NCBI RefSeq assembly: GCF_006968745.1
Contig: NZ_CP030118.1
Coordinates: 6,964,284-7,028,283, forward strand
Source: Brasilonema sennae CENA114
GTDB lineage: Bacteria > Cyanobacteriota > Cyanobacteriia > Cyanobacteriales > Nostocaceae
Reading direction: 5' to 3'
Length of the DNA: 64,000 bases
Shown: in pieces, positions 35,205 to 43,852 of the stretch
Layout: each line of letters opens with the position of its first letter
Position numbering within the stretch: the first letter of the stretch is position 1
The notes under the pieces: generated by a model
The model's database searches: none
Seen by the model: the letters and a program-made list of their open reading frames with translations, nothing else
What the model was told of the DNA's origin: nothing
Program-made: the position numbers and the translations under genes

Positions 35205-37508
35205 ATGAAAAAGATGAAAATCGTTACCTTTTTGTTAATTCTCTTTTTTGCATTCATTGGGGTTTACCAGCTAAATCCTCCCGCCGCAGCACCCATAAAC
35301 GCACCTCTAGCGGAGTTTTCTTCTGGTCGTGCGATGAAACACCTTGAGGCGATCGCCCAAAAACCTCACCCAATTGGTTCACCTGAACACACAAAAGTAC
35401 GCGATTACATCTTACAAGAATTGACCGCTCAGGGACTTAGCCCAACAGTTCAGAAAACAACGGTTGTCAACCCTAGATGGGGTACTCCATTTGTAGCCGG
35501 AACTGTACATAATATTATTGCCAGACTACAAGGAACAAATAACACTAAGGCTATTTTAGTTGCCGCTCACTACGACTCAGTGCCAAACGGTTCTGGTGCC
35601 AGTGATGATGGTGCTGCTGTCGTGGCAATGCTAGAAACTATTAGAGCTTTAAGAGCAGGTTCACCCTTAAGAAATGATGTTATTTTTCTCATCAGTGATG
35701 GTGAAGAACCAGGGCTTTTAGGAGCAAAAGCTTTTGTAGATGAACATCCTTGGGCTAAAGATGTTGGACTTGTGCTCAATTTTGAAGCCCGTGGAAATAA
35801 CGGTGCTTCAGTAATGTTTGAAACTAGCAGTGATAATGGATGGCTGATTCAGGAGTTTGCTAAAGCCGCCACCCATCCAGTTGCCAATTCACTCACTTAT
35901 AGCATTTATAAGCTTTTGCCAAATGATACCGATTTAACGATGTTCAAACAGGCGGGATTTCCTGGATTTAATTTTGCTTATTTGAATGGTGTCATTCATT
36001 ATCACACTTTTTCTGACAATCTGGAAAATATTGATCAGCGCAGCCTCCAGCACCACGGCGACTATGCCTTGGCTTTGACACGTCATTTTGGCAACTTAGA
36101 TTTAAAAGATACAAAAAAAAGCGATTGTGTCTATTTTGACATCTTAGGCTTAGCTCTTATTCACTACCCCAGTCTGTGGGTTGCTCCTTTGACAGTTTTT
36201 GTAGTTTTATTATTTGTTGGGGTGGTGGTACTCGGTTTTAGAAGAAAGCAGTTGACGTTCTCTGGTATTAGTTTAGGCTTTCTTGCTTTTGTGTTAAGTA
36301 TTGTCAGTGCTTCGCTGATTGTGACACTTACCTGGTGGATGATAGGGAGCTTGCACAGTGGGTATAAAGCATTTCCTCAGGGCGATACTTATAACAGCCA
36401 ATTTTACATGTTAAGCTTTGTAGCCCTCACCATTGCCATTACCTCAGGTCTTTATGTTTGGTTCCGCAAAAAGATAAGTATACAAAACTTAACACTTGGC
36501 GCATTGCTTTGGTGGCTGATATTTATGGTGCTGACTAGCGTGTATTTGCCCGGTGCTAGTTATCTATTTACATGGCCGCTACTGTTTAGTCTTGTAGGAT
36601 TGGGGTTTATATTTGCTGACAATCGGGATTGTGCCAAGGTCAAACGCTTGGTAGTCCTAACTGCTTGCGCCATTCCAGGCATCATCCTGCTTGCTCCCAC
36701 AATTTACTTGGTATTCGTCGCACTTACCCTAGAATTGTCTTTTGTGGTAATGGTTCTGGTCGTGCTACTACTTGGATTGCTAATTCCCCACCTTTGCCTG
36801 ATGGCAATTCCAAACAAATGGTTGTTGCCCACCGCTTCAATACTGGTAAGTTTAAGTTTTATTGTCCTCGGTAGCTTAACAGCAGGTTTTGACGCTAGCC
36901 ATCCCAAACCAAACAGTATCTTTTATGGTTTGAATGCCGACACAAGGAAAGCAATCTGGGCGAGTGCTGATAAACAACCAGACGAGTGGACATCCCAGTT
37001 CCTTTCTAAGGATACAGAACAAACTAAATTAGCTGAATATTTTCCTACAGTCTCAAGGAAATTTCTCAAAAGTCAGGCTCCTGTAGTACAACTGACTACA
37101 CCCCTAATCGAGCCACTCAGTAACGACGTGCGTGATGGCACCAGAACTGTACGTATGCGTATTACCTCGCCTCGCCAAGCACGTATTATACGTATATACT
37201 TAGACTCAAATACAGAAGTTCTCGGGGCAGCACTGAATGGGAAGAAAATCGACAACTATACAAGTGATCGCACTGCCTCTGCAAAGGAGTGGGGTTTCAA
37301 TTATTTTGCCCTTCCTAAAGAAGGTATAGAGCTAACTTTGGCAGTAAAGCCATCCCAACCCTTAAAGCTAAAAGCGGTGGATCAATCAGATGGGCTTCCA
37401 GAAATACCTGGCAAATCTTTCCCAGCAAGACCGAAGTATATGATGCCCACAGGATTTGCATCTGGAGTTAGTGATTCGACTCTAGTAAGCAAATCGTTTA
37501 CTTTTTGA
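35205..37508 (+). CDS. Membrane-bound M28 family metallopeptidase (intact copy)
   Basis: 767 aa. A hydrophobic N-terminal segment (about 5-22) anchors or exports an M28 zinc aminopeptidase domain (about 40-300): AHYDSV (His122), GASDDG (Asp134/135), SDGEEPG (Glu167/168), NFEARG (Glu194) and YHTFSDN (His). About eight hydrophobic segments follow (about 315-560), then an extracytoplasmic C-terminal domain, the layout of the Fxna/Pfs1-like membrane M28 group. The natural substrate is unknown. In a lipopeptide cluster it could trim or deacylate the product, or be unrelated to it. The start follows a spacer with a terminator-like hairpin, so it may have its own promoter. Confidence 0.88.
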   Translation: MKKMKIVTFLLILFFAFIGVYQLNPPAAAPINAPLAEFSSGRAMKHLEAIAQKPHPIGSPEHTKVRDYILQELTAQGLSPTVQKTTVVNPRWGTPFVAGTVHNIIARLQGTNNTKAILVAAHYDSVPNGSGASDDGAAVVAMLETIRALRAGSPLRNDVIFLISDGEEPGLLGAKAFVDEHPWAKDVGLVLNFEARGNNGASVMFETSSDNGWLIQEFAKAATHPVANSLTYSIYKLLPNDTDLTMFKQAGFPGFNFAYLNGVIHYHTFSDNLENIDQRSLQHHGDYALALTRHFGNLDLKDTKKSDCVYFDILGLALIHYPSLWVAPLTVFVVLLFVGVVVLGFRRKQLTFSGISLGFLAFVLSIVSASLIVTLTWWMIGSLHSGYKAFPQGDTYNSQFYMLSFVALTIAITSGLYVWFRKKISIQNLTLGALLWWLIFMVLTSVYLPGASYLFTWPLLFSLVGLGFIFADNRDCAKVKRLVVLTACAIPGIILLAPTIYLVFVALTLELSFVVMVLVVLLLGLLIPHLCLMAIPNKWLLPTASILVSLSFIVLGSLTAGFDASHPKPNSIFYGLNADTRKAIWASADKQPDEWTSQFLSKDTEQTKLAEYFPTVSRKFLKSQAPVVQLTTPLIEPLSNDVRDGTRTVRMRITSPRQARIIRIYLDSNTEVLGAALNGKKIDNYTSDRTASAKEWGFNYFALPKEGIELTLAVKPSQPLKLKAVDQSDGLPEIPGKSFPARPKYMMPTGFASGVSDSTLVSKSFTF

Positions 37509-37855
37509 ATTCAACTCTCAAGAAACACAGGGAACAGGGAACAGGGAAGAAGGGAAAGAGGTGTTTCTTTCATTCATAGCGGGTGGCGCACCGCCCGTGG
37601 TCGGCTCAGATCTTGCACCAGGGTCAAAAACCGGGTTTCTTGAGAATGACGACACTTGTAAACCTTAATTTGCCGTTCACAAGCCCGGTTTTTTAGGTTT
37701 TGTTGAGAATGGTGCAAGATGTCAGATTCAACTGAAAGTAACAAAATAGAGTTTAGATAGGAAAGTGGGTAATGGAAAATGGGGAAGAAACGATTCCCCA
37801 ATTCCCAATCCCTAATCCAAAATCTAAAATCCATAAGTTAACATCCAAAATTGCC
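37509..37855. other. Non-coding spacer with STRR and palindromic element
   Basis: 347 bp between the peptidase and larB. It contains GGGAACA-type heptamers (about 37531-37550), a MITE-like palindrome (37610-37720), and filler of the ATTCCCAATTCCC / AATCTAAAATCC kind up to the chosen larB start. Confidence 0.6.
37610..37720. mobile_element. MITE-like palindromic element with ATCTTGCACCA ends
   Basis: 11-bp perfect inverted ends ATCTTGCACCA (37610-37620) and TGGTGCAAGAT (37710-37720), plus inner arms AAAACCGGG and CCCGGTTTT. It is 111 bp, non-coding. Confidence 0.6.
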
Positions 37856-38629
37856 GTGAGTCAACCTGAAGAAGTGCGATCGCTCTTAGAATCCGTTGCC
37901 AACGGTAACGTTACTCCAGATGGAGCATTAGAAAAACTGAAACACTTAGCTTATGAACCTGTAGGCGATTTTGCCAAAGTTGACCATCATCGCGCCTTAA
38001 GAACAGGATTTCCAGAAGTCATTTGGGGACCGGGCAAAACTCCTGACCAAATTGCTCAAATTATGGAAGCTATGCGCCAGCGTAATTCAGTGGTGATGGC
38101 AACGCGCATAGAACCAGATGTTTTCGCCGTACTGGAAACAAAAGTTCAAGGTCTACATTACTACAACTCGGCGCGAATTTGTGCAATTACTCCCCCCACC
38201 ATTGAACCACAGTATCCTGGCACAATTGGGATTCTTTCTGCTGGCACTGCTGATTTATCTGTCGCTGAGGAAGCTGCTGTCACCGCAGAACTTTCTGGTT
38301 TTCATGTGCAGCGTCTTTGGGATGTGGGAGTTGCAGGAATTCACCGTTTACTAAATAACCGCCATGTAATTGAATCAGCGTCAGTTTTGATTGTCGTAGC
38401 GGGGATGGAAGGCGCTTTACCCAGCGTAGTTGCGGGTTTGGCAGATTGTCCTGTTGTCGCTGTTCCTACTAGCATTGGTTACGGTGCAAGTTTTGGAGGT
38501 TTAGCGCCACTCTTGACAATGCTCAACTCTTGTGCTGCTGGTGTGGGTGTGGTGAATATTGATAATGGTTTTGGTGCTGCGGTGTTGGCTGGGCAAATTG
38601 TGCGTACAGCTTATAAATTAAGGAATTAG
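37856..38629 (+). CDS. larB: Nickel pincer cofactor biosynthesis protein LarB (PurE-like carboxylase)
   Basis: LarB carboxylates and hydrolyses nicotinate adenine dinucleotide in synthesis of the nickel-pincer cofactor of lactate racemase-type enzymes. The N-terminal signature (EKLKHLAYEPVGDFAKVDHHR, read in parts, then TGFPEVIWGPGKTPDQI) and the C-terminal PurE-like domain (GILSAGTADLSVAEEAA, VVAGMEGALPSVVAGL, PTSIGYGASFGG) are complete. I prefer the GTG at 37856 (V-S-Q-P-E-E). The frame is open back to an ATG at 37772, but those 28 codons are intergenic filler. No larC or larE lies beside it. Confidence 0.9.
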   Translation: MSQPEEVRSLLESVANGNVTPDGALEKLKHLAYEPVGDFAKVDHHRALRTGFPEVIWGPGKTPDQIAQIMEAMRQRNSVVMATRIEPDVFAVLETKVQGLHYYNSARICAITPPTIEPQYPGTIGILSAGTADLSVAEEAAVTAELSGFHVQRLWDVGVAGIHRLLNNRHVIESASVLIVVAGMEGALPSVVAGLADCPVVAVPTSIGYGASFGGLAPLLTMLNSCAAGVGVVNIDNGFGAAVLAGQIVRTAYKLRN

Positions 38630-38667
38630 AGTTTTGTTCACATAATTCGAGAAAAACCAGAGGCGAC

Positions 38668-39189
38668 ATGGACAAAGCGGGGGTGCTTTTGCATCTAGAA
38701 AAGGTAACGGAACACCACGCCCAACTGCTGTACTCTCATTTGAGTAACCCAATATTATACGAATATCTAGAAGATGATATCCCGACTCTCTCGGTTCTCA
38801 AGCACAAATTCAAGTTCGCCGCACTAGAAAAATCGCCAGATAACGACACTATGATTTGGCTGAAGTGGGTTGTGATAGTTCCACAACAGCAGTACGTTGG
38901 AGTTGTCGAGATAGGTATTTTCGATGATGCATACGCAGAAATCGGCTTCATGACTTTCGTAGACTTCCAGAACCGGGGATACGCGCCTGTCTACTGTTCA
39001 AGAGCGATTGCTCTTGCTCGAAGCCGTTTTGACTTTCCCGCCCTGTACGCTAGTGTGAACGAGCAAAACCATGCCTCCCGTAAGGTGGTTGAGAAGCTTG
39101 GGTTTGAACTGTACAACGTCAATAAAAATGCGGAATTCGTCAAAGGAAAACTTTCCGATGAACTCATTTACCGTTTAACCTTCTCATGA
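38668..39189 (+). CDS. GNAT family N-acetyltransferase (RimJ/RimL-like)
   Basis: 173 aa. The GNAT fold is visible as a beta strand-rich centre (YVGVVEIGIFDDAYAEIGFM), the acetyl-CoA loop QNRGYAPVYCSRAI (a variant of Q/R-x-x-G-x-G/A) and the C-terminal ASVNEQNHASRKVVEKLGFEL (read in parts) typical of RimJ/RimL-like enzymes. The acceptor is unknown. It begins 38 bp after larB on the same strand. Confidence 0.85.
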   Translation: MDKAGVLLHLEKVTEHHAQLLYSHLSNPILYEYLEDDIPTLSVLKHKFKFAALEKSPDNDTMIWLKWVVIVPQQQYVGVVEIGIFDDAYAEIGFMTFVDFQNRGYAPVYCSRAIALARSRFDFPALYASVNEQNHASRKVVEKLGFELYNVNKNAEFVKGKLSDELIYRLTFS

Positions 39190-39360
39190 GTAGTTAATTA
39201 GACACTAAATGATTGAGACTTCACTTGAAGCGCTTTTGTGCTGAAGGTTGATGTATCAGTTAGTTTACCAATTTTGCCAAATATAAATTATGCATTATCA
39301 ATTATGAATGCTAAAAAGTTTCATAGTTCATAATTTATTGCTCATAACTTTCCCATACCC

Positions 39361-40749
39361 ATGACAAAACAACAAACTTGGAGTCAACGGTTTGAATCGG
39401 CACTACATCCTGCGATCGCTCTGTTTAATGCAAGTATTAATTTTGACATTCAATTAATTGAGTATGACCTCACTGGCTCTCAAGCTCATGCCCAAATGCT
39501 AGCTCACACTGGTATCATTTCCCCAGAAGAAGGAGAGCAACTCGTTGCAGGTTTAGAGCAAATTCGCCAGGAATATCGCCAAGACAAATTTCACCCAGGT
39601 ATCGAAGCGGAAGACGTACACTTTGCTGTTGAACGGCGTCTTGTGGAAATTGTTGGCGACTTGGGTAAGAAGTTACACACTGCCCGCTCCCGAAATGACC
39701 AAGTAGGTACTGATACTAGACTTTACCTCCGCGACCAAATTCAACAAATTCGCGAGCAATTACGAGAATTTCAACAAGTCTTACTAGATATCGCCGAAAA
39801 AAACGTTGAAACGCTGATTCCTGGTTATACTCACCTACAACGTGCCCAACCTTTGAGTTTAGCTCACCACTTGCTGGCATACTTTCATATGGCGCAACGT
39901 GACTGGGAACGTTTAGGAGATGTTTCTCGCCGAGTTAATATCTCACCATTGGGGTGCGGTGCTTTGGCTGGAACAACTTTCCCTATAGATCGCCACTACA
40001 CAGCAAAACTGTTGGATTTTGAGGGAGTTTATGCAAATAGTCTTGATGGAGTGAGCGATCGCGATTTTGCGATCGAATTTCTCTGTGCTGCTAGTCTGAT
40101 TATGGTTCACCTGAGTCGTCTGTCAGAAGAAGTCATCCTTTGGGCATCAGAGGAATTTAGCTTTGTGACTCTTAAAGATAGCTGCGCGACAGGTTCTAGC
40201 ATTATGCCCCAAAAAAAGAACCCCGACGTACCGGAATTGGTGCGCGGGAAAACTGGACGTGTATTTGGTCATCTGCAGGCAATGTTGGTGATGATGAAGG
40301 GGCTACCCTTGGCTTACAACAAAGACCTACAAGAGGACAAAGAAGGTTTATTTGACAGTGTCGTCACAGTCAAAGCTTGTTTAGAAGCAATGACAATTTT
40401 ACTCCAAGAAGGGTTAGAATTCCGTACTCAGCGCTTGGCAGAAGCAGTTGCAGAAGACTTTTCTAATGCTACCGATGTAGCAGACTATCTTGCCGCACGG
40501 GGTGTTCCTTTCCGAGAAGCATACAATCTTGTGGGAAAAGTCGTAAAAACTAGTATTGCTGCCGGAAAACTCCTCAAAGATTTGACCTTGGAGGAGTGGC
40601 AACAACTTCATCCAGCGTTTGCAGAAGACATTTACCAGGCAATTTTACCCCAGCAAGTGGTTGCAGCTCGTAATAGCTACGGTGGCACAGGGTTTGCACA
40701 AGTCAAAGGCGCACTCCTTAGCGCCCGCGCCCAAATGACTGCTAAATAA
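39361..40749 (+). CDS. argH: Argininosuccinate lyase
   Basis: Last step of arginine biosynthesis, splitting argininosuccinate into arginine and fumarate. It is 462 aa, full length. The superfamily signature GSSIMPQKKNPDVPEL carries the catalytic serine loop; other conserved segments are HTARSRNDQV, GYTHLQRAQPLSLAHH and SDRDFAIEFL. It stands alone and is followed by a short GC-rich hairpin. Confidence 0.97.
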   Translation: MTKQQTWSQRFESALHPAIALFNASINFDIQLIEYDLTGSQAHAQMLAHTGIISPEEGEQLVAGLEQIRQEYRQDKFHPGIEAEDVHFAVERRLVEIVGDLGKKLHTARSRNDQVGTDTRLYLRDQIQQIREQLREFQQVLLDIAEKNVETLIPGYTHLQRAQPLSLAHHLLAYFHMAQRDWERLGDVSRRVNISPLGCGALAGTTFPIDRHYTAKLLDFEGVYANSLDGVSDRDFAIEFLCAASLIMVHLSRLSEEVILWASEEFSFVTLKDSCATGSSIMPQKKNPDVPELVRGKTGRVFGHLQAMLVMMKGLPLAYNKDLQEDKEGLFDSVVTVKACLEAMTILLQEGLEFRTQRLAEAVAEDFSNATDVADYLAARGVPFREAYNLVGKVVKTSIAAGKLLKDLTLEEWQQLHPAFAEDIYQAILPQQVVAARNSYGGTGFAQVKGALLSARAQMTAK

Positions 40750-40757
40750 CCTACAAA

Positions 40758-40776
40758 GGCGTACATTATGTACGCC
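40758..40776. terminator. Short hairpin between convergent genes
   Basis: GGCGTAC (40758-40764), loop ATTAT, GTACGCC (40770-40776), located between argH and the convergent 55-aa gene. There is no T-run, so termination is only probable. Confidence 0.4.
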
Positions 40777-40823
40777 CTCACACCTTAAAAAGCGATCAGG
40801 CAAAATAAATTCTCACAGAGAAC

Positions 40824-40991
40824 TTACTCAGCAGCAGCTATTGATGCTGCGCCCTCATCCTCTTCATTCTTCGGCGGTCTTTGTTGGAACCTTCTTTGGA
40901 AACGTCCCGTTGTAGTCCGTTTACGAAACTTTCGGGCATACGCCTGGTTCCGTAGCGCCTTTTCTTTCTTGGGATTGCGGCGCTTGGCCAT
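40824..40991 (-). CDS. Small basic conserved cyanobacterial protein (MAKRRNPKKEKALRN type)
   Basis: 55 aa from the ATG at 40991, chosen because GAGGTG stands just upstream; an in-frame upstream codon at 41045 gives an unrelated hydrophobic extension. The first 40 residues are extremely basic (KRRNPKKEK, RKFRKRTTTGRFQRRF) and the tail is acidic (NEEDEG). I recognise it as a conserved short cyanobacterial protein with no assigned function; nucleic acid or ribosome binding is a guess from charge alone. Confidence 0.7.
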   Translation of the reverse strand: MAKRRNPKKEKALRNQAYARKFRKRTTTGRFQRRFQQRPPKNEEDEGAASIAAAE

Positions 40992-41161
40992 GTTCACCTC
41001 ATTAATAAACAACAAAAAAGCTACTTCTAGGCTGATTGTAGGCAATAACAGGTATTGGTATTACTTATATAAATTTAGCCTAGTTTTGCAACAAAATAAT
41101 TTCAGACGGTAGGCAATTATAGCATATTTTAAGCTTATATATCAACATTTTTGTAGAATTA

Positions 41162-41424
41162 TATAGCAATCCTAAATCATTTATAAACAATTCTGTTCCG
41201 CTACATTTTTCCTAGACAAAAACGGACAACCTTAGCATTTTGAGGCGGTTGATCTGTTCTATTGTTGAAAATATCGTCAATAACCGCCTCAAAATGCTCC
41301 AAGTTCGTCGTTTTTAGTGAGGATTTTGTAGAAGGTTGTCCGTTTTTGTCCGGGTTCATCCCAACCCTGTTCCCTGTTACTTGCCCTGATGAGACAATTT
41401 ACAATCTCATTTAGGACTGCTATA
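41162..41424. mobile_element. MITE-like element (TATAGCAATCCTAAAT ends) carrying a nested MITE
   Basis: Left end TATAGCAATCCTAAAT (41162-41177), right end ATTTAGGACTGCTATA (41409-41424), one mismatch. The same ends bound an element at 50775-50924. The centre holds a second, complete element at 41215-41350. Confidence 0.6.
41215..41350. mobile_element. 136-bp MITE-like element with 19-bp perfect inverted ends
   Basis: GACAAAAACGGACAACCTT (41215-41233) and its exact reverse complement (41332-41350), with an inner 17-bp perfect pair at 41234-41250 and 41282-41298, so nearly the whole element folds on itself. It is non-coding. Confidence 0.75.
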
Positions 41425-41613
41425 GCTATAATATTTTTGCTAAAAGTTGAAAATTTGCTTGAGTCATAAGTGTATGTGTTCAGACAAACACGACTTTGAG
41501 TTTGAGCAAATGCTAGAATCTACATTGATTCTACGTAAATCGTTAGAACAAAATCCCAAATCACAAACATTGTTGTATCATCTGCAACTCAACATTTCCG
41601 TTGAAAAATGTGA

Positions 41614-42147
41614 ATGGGGAAAACTCTACACTACAAGCCAAAGATTTTAAAATTGAACATTCTTGCTTTTTTTGCAGTGGCTGTTCAGTCCACACGTAAC
41701 TTATGGCGCATTGGGCAAACCGTACTGGGCATTATCTTTCGTCATCCCATTACTGGTACGAGCATCATCCCGATTTTACCTGATGGTCGAATTGTGCTGA
41801 TCCGGCGGCGCGACAACGGTCTATGGGCATTACCTGGAGGTATAGTGGACTGGGGAGAAGATGTACCCAATGCTATCCGACGAGAGTTGATGGAAGAAAC
41901 AGGACTAGAACTGCTATCAATTCGACGTTTAGTTGGTGTCTACTCCGCACCAGATCGTGATCCTAGAATTCATTCAATTTGTATTGTAGCTGAAGCAATA
42001 GTCCAAGGAAAAATGGAAATTCAAGATACTTTGGAAGTCATGGAAATTCAGGCTTTTCCACTGGATTCGTTACCTCCGGGACAGATGTCTCATGATCATA
42101 GTCGCCAGTTGCAAGACTATTTAGATGGCTTGACAACATTAGCGTAA
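41614..42147 (+). CDS. Nudix hydrolase
   Basis: 177 aa. The Nudix box G-x5-E-x7-R-E-L-x-E-E-x-G-L is complete (GIVDWGEDVPNAIRRELMEETGL, read in two parts) after the usual lead-in ALPGG. Such enzymes hydrolyse nucleoside diphosphate-linked compounds with Mg2+; the substrate is not predictable. About 40 N-terminal residues precede the domain and include a hydrophobic stretch, so a later start is possible. Confidence 0.88.
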   Translation: MGKTLHYKPKILKLNILAFFAVAVQSTRNLWRIGQTVLGIIFRHPITGTSIIPILPDGRIVLIRRRDNGLWALPGGIVDWGEDVPNAIRRELMEETGLELLSIRRLVGVYSAPDRDPRIHSICIVAEAIVQGKMEIQDTLEVMEIQAFPLDSLPPGQMSHDHSRQLQDYLDGLTTLA

Positions 42148-43003
42148 TCAAAAGTAGCTCAACTTAATTAAGGACAAAATATCATTACTTAAGCGCAAAG
42201 CCCACGAATCCAGTATTAGCCCAAGTGCAAAACGCACACCCGAGGCGTCCTTGAAGCGTGTCCCTTTGGGACTTACAAAGCAGCGTTCTTTGAATACAAC
42301 AAGTGCATCTGCAAGTGGAGATACAAACCAGTGAGTAAGGGAAAGCACACGGAACATAATGTAGCTAAGTAATCGCAAACATTCTATTTTACGTTTTTAT
42401 CTTTCTACCAATAAACAAAAGGATACATGCAGATGTATTTATTCATACACAAAAAACAAATGCACAAGCTAATCATTCAAGCCCCCCGATTTATGAGTCA
42501 ATGGCATCTTGGCGGGAACCCCAAGAGGAGCATCTGGTGTCCTGGTTGTGCAACAATAGCGCAAATTTTGAATCAGTGAATGCCTAAATTAAGCAAAGGG
42601 GTTGACACAAACACCTCGCTTACTTCCTCCACTTTTAAGAGTATTTTTTGAGACTAATAATAGCTAAGTAGGAAAATCTTAGCGAAACCCGATCTACATT
42701 GGTTCGCTGTTTTTTGCTTTAACCGAACCGTATTGAGCTATAGTTAAGAATTAGTAGTTGGCTAAAAATAAAATGATTTTATAGTAACAATCTAGTACAG
42801 CTTTGACAAATCAAAATCACCGAAGTTGTGATCGGCGGAAGCCGGCGCTCAGACTTCTCTCAAAATTCAGAAATATGGCTGATATGGCAAGCTTTTAGCT
42901 AAATTTGAATTTTCAGTTTATTTCTGTAGTTTTCTATTAGCAATAACTCTTAACCTCAAAATAAAAATATATTTAATATAACGCTTACATTAAATTCTTA
43001 AAT
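42148..43003. other. Non-coding stretch, repeats only
   Basis: About 850 bp with no gene I can support. A 76-codon open frame on the - strand (42148-42378) is made of repeat-like sequence. A palindromic repeat (GATCGGCGGAAGCCGGCGCT at about 42831-42850, continuing CAGACTTCTCTC) recurs inverted at about 49169-49200. Confidence 0.55.
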
Positions 43004-43852
43004 ATGCATTCTATATTCCGTAACTCCCGGATAAAGACTTCTCAAGGAATGCTTTTCTGGCGTGAGATTGGAGAAGGAACTCCAATTATTTTCTTACATG
43101 GTACTTGGAAAGATAGCAGCCAGTGGATATCCGTTATGGAGATGCTAGCACAAGATTTCCATTGCTTTGCACCAGATTTGTTGGGATTTGGCGAGTCAGA
43201 TTTTCCGAATGTTCATTATTCAATTGATTTGCAAGTGGAGTGTTTAGCACAATTGCTACAGGCTCTAAAGCGTGCTTTAAAGCAAGAAAGGGTATATTTA
43301 GTTGGAGATTCCCTTGGAAGTTGGATTGCAGCTAGTTATGCTTTGAAGTATCCAGAACAAATTAATGGTTTGGTGTTACTAGCCCCAGAGGGTGTAGAAA
43401 TACAAGGGCAAAAAAAGCGTTGGGAGAAAATGCAGCGGATAGCAAACCGTCCACCACTTGTGTTTCAATTGTTGCGACTATTTCGTCCGCTCATGAAAAT
43501 CTTTGGTTTGGATCAAAACATTAAACAAGATTGGCAGTTTCATCAGGTGATGCAGCAATACCCCACAGCTTGTGAGCTTATCTTCCAACGCCAGCATTTA
43601 GAAATTCAAGCAGAATTGCTACACGATGAATTATCTTTTATAACAGTCCCGGTTTTAATTTTACAAGGTGAAAAAGACAACCAAGAAGCTATAGCCATGA
43701 GTCAGTTGTACGCTCAATATATGCCTCATGCAAAGTTGAAAATAGTCGCTAGCACAGAGGAGAATTTGCCAGAGTCTTGTAGCTCAGCTGTGGGTGGGGA
43801 TATTCGTAACTTTATTAATAGTAAAAATAATGCTGAAATTTACTACTCATAA
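43004..43852 (+). CDS. Alpha/beta hydrolase lacking a recognisable catalytic His
   Basis: 282 aa alpha/beta-hydrolase fold protein: oxyanion segment IIFLHGTWKDSS, nucleophile elbow GDSLGS (Ser103), acid in LQGEKDN (Asp about 226). At the expected C-terminal histidine the sequence reads ASTEENLPESCSSAVGG, with no His. It may be inactive, use a different residue, or be a degraded lineage. The end overlaps the convergent coaX by 10 bp. Confidence 0.8.
   Translation: MHSIFRNSRIKTSQGMLFWREIGEGTPIIFLHGTWKDSSQWISVMEMLAQDFHCFAPDLLGFGESDFPNVHYSIDLQVECLAQLLQALKRALKQERVYLVGDSLGSWIAASYALKYPEQINGLVLLAPEGVEIQGQKKRWEKMQRIANRPPLVFQLLRLFRPLMKIFGLDQNIKQDWQFHQVMQQYPTACELIFQRQHLEIQAELLHDELSFITVPVLILQGEKDNQEAIAMSQLYAQYMPHAKLKIVASTEENLPESCSSAVGGDIRNFINSKNNAEIYYS

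Larger units (their letters stand above)
25528..37349. repeat. Tandem duplication unit, copy 2 (11,822 bp)
   Basis: Head-to-tail repeat of 13706-25527. The seam reads GCAGTAAAG|AAGGTTGG. Copy 2 ends at G37349 where the M28 gene continues with native sequence (CCATCCC), which fixes the right edge. Confidence 0.93.

Noticed and set aside
41447..41650. 67-codon open frame (TTG start) overlapping the Nudix gene start
   Set aside because: No recognisable family, weak start, overlaps a real gene by 37 bp; a chance frame is the simplest explanation.
42148..42378. 76-codon open frame on the - strand
   Set aside because: Built largely from repeat-like DNA (for example GCGTGTCCCTTTGGGAC) with no family resemblance.
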